Notes under the pieces: model-generated
What the model saw: only the letters and a program-made list of their open reading frames with translations
Told to the model about the DNA's origin: nothing
The model's database searches: none
Translations under genes and position numbers: made by a program
Part shown: one piece after another, positions 63,922-64,000 of the stretch
How positions within the stretch are numbered: the first letter of the stretch is position 1
How the letters are laid out: each line of letters opens with the position of its first letter
From: Hyphomicrobiales bacterium
GTDB taxonomy: Bacteria > Pseudomonadota > Alphaproteobacteria > Rhizobiales > Rhizobiaceae
Assembly: GCA_900465685.1 (NCBI GenBank)
Contig: UEGR01000005.1
Coordinates: forward strand, 1-64,000
Length of the DNA stretch: 64,000 bases
Direction: 5' to 3'

Positions 63922-64000
63922 GCCGGATTTCCTTGAATGAATGAGAAAAGAATCGGAGGGGATTGCTTAGGACGCGATCATAATGCGCAAATGCGACCAA

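Noticed and set aside
1-64000. CRISPR array, insertion sequence, integrase or prophage
   Set aside because: No regularly spaced repeats, no transposase or integrase motifs and no phage structural genes were seen; GH108 alone is not evidence of a prophage.

Overview
The window reads as a stretch of alphaproteobacterial (Hyphomicrobiales) chromosome. Brucellaceae, i.e. Brucella in the broad sense including the former Ochrobactrum, is the best guess. This rests on a complete 14-gene nuo operon with an extended NuoE, a ProRS without the editing insertion, an acpXL/lpxXL very-long-chain lipid A locus, DUF1127, DUF1467 and DUF1476 proteins, and short rhizobial-type palindromic repeats between genes. 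Genus is inferred from gene content and order only. I saw no insertion sequence, prophage block, integrase, CRISPR array or replication origin.

Layout. 1-695: 5' part of an aldehyde dehydrogenase gene on the minus strand, cut by the window edge. 1045-1632: a tandem 220-bp duplication, each copy carrying promoter, tRNA-Asp(GUC) and a fold-back trailer. 1738-1833: a 31-residue membrane peptide gene. 2472-17629: nuoABCDEFGHIJKLMN, followed by birA, RNase J, methylmalonyl-CoA epimerase and a DUF1467 gene. 21434-21585: a candidate small RNA on the minus strand. 21900-29296: proS, lolC/E, lolD, a 28-residue membrane peptide gene and dnaE. 29378-34184: two oxidoreductases with a divergent HxlR regulator, a DUF3008 protein, and two exported proteins. 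34185-36645: rpsD, ttcA and an inositol-monophosphatase-family gene. 36686-47178 (mostly minus): MFS exporter, grxD, bolA, purL, a MocR regulator, two tandem DUF1127 genes (plus), a lipoprotein, a GST, purQ, purS and purC. 47534-50460: ATP synthase zeta inhibitor, an HpcH/HpaI aldolase, an RBBP9-like hydrolase and a VOC protein with a Tat-like leader. 50723-52795: purB and rpe. 52957-57873: the VLCFA-lipid A cluster acpXL-fabF2XL-fabF1XL-adhXL-lpxXL. 58145-58924: a GH108 muramidase. 59117-63921: galM, kdgK, a DUF1045 gene with phnM, and a HAD phosphatase.

Functional links. The nuo block builds respiratory complex I, and the lone zeta gene restrains ATP hydrolysis by the F-type ATPase. purC, purS, purQ, purL and purB cover several steps of IMP/AMP synthesis; the short PurL needs PurS and PurQ as partners. 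The acpXL cluster makes and transfers the C28-type hydroxy acyl chain of lipid A. Its second ketosynthase lacks catalytic residues and looks like a chain-length-factor partner. grxD and bolA form the usual Fe-S trafficking pair.

Most of the window is ordinary housekeeping DNA. The points most worth a second look are the degenerate ketosynthase and the absent dehydratase gene in the lipid A cluster, the VOC protein with two well-spaced starts (Tat-exported versus cytosolic), the minus-strand small RNA, the duplicated tRNA-Asp units with a fold-back trailer, the 19-bp hairpin before RNase J, and several unannotated short membrane ORFs.
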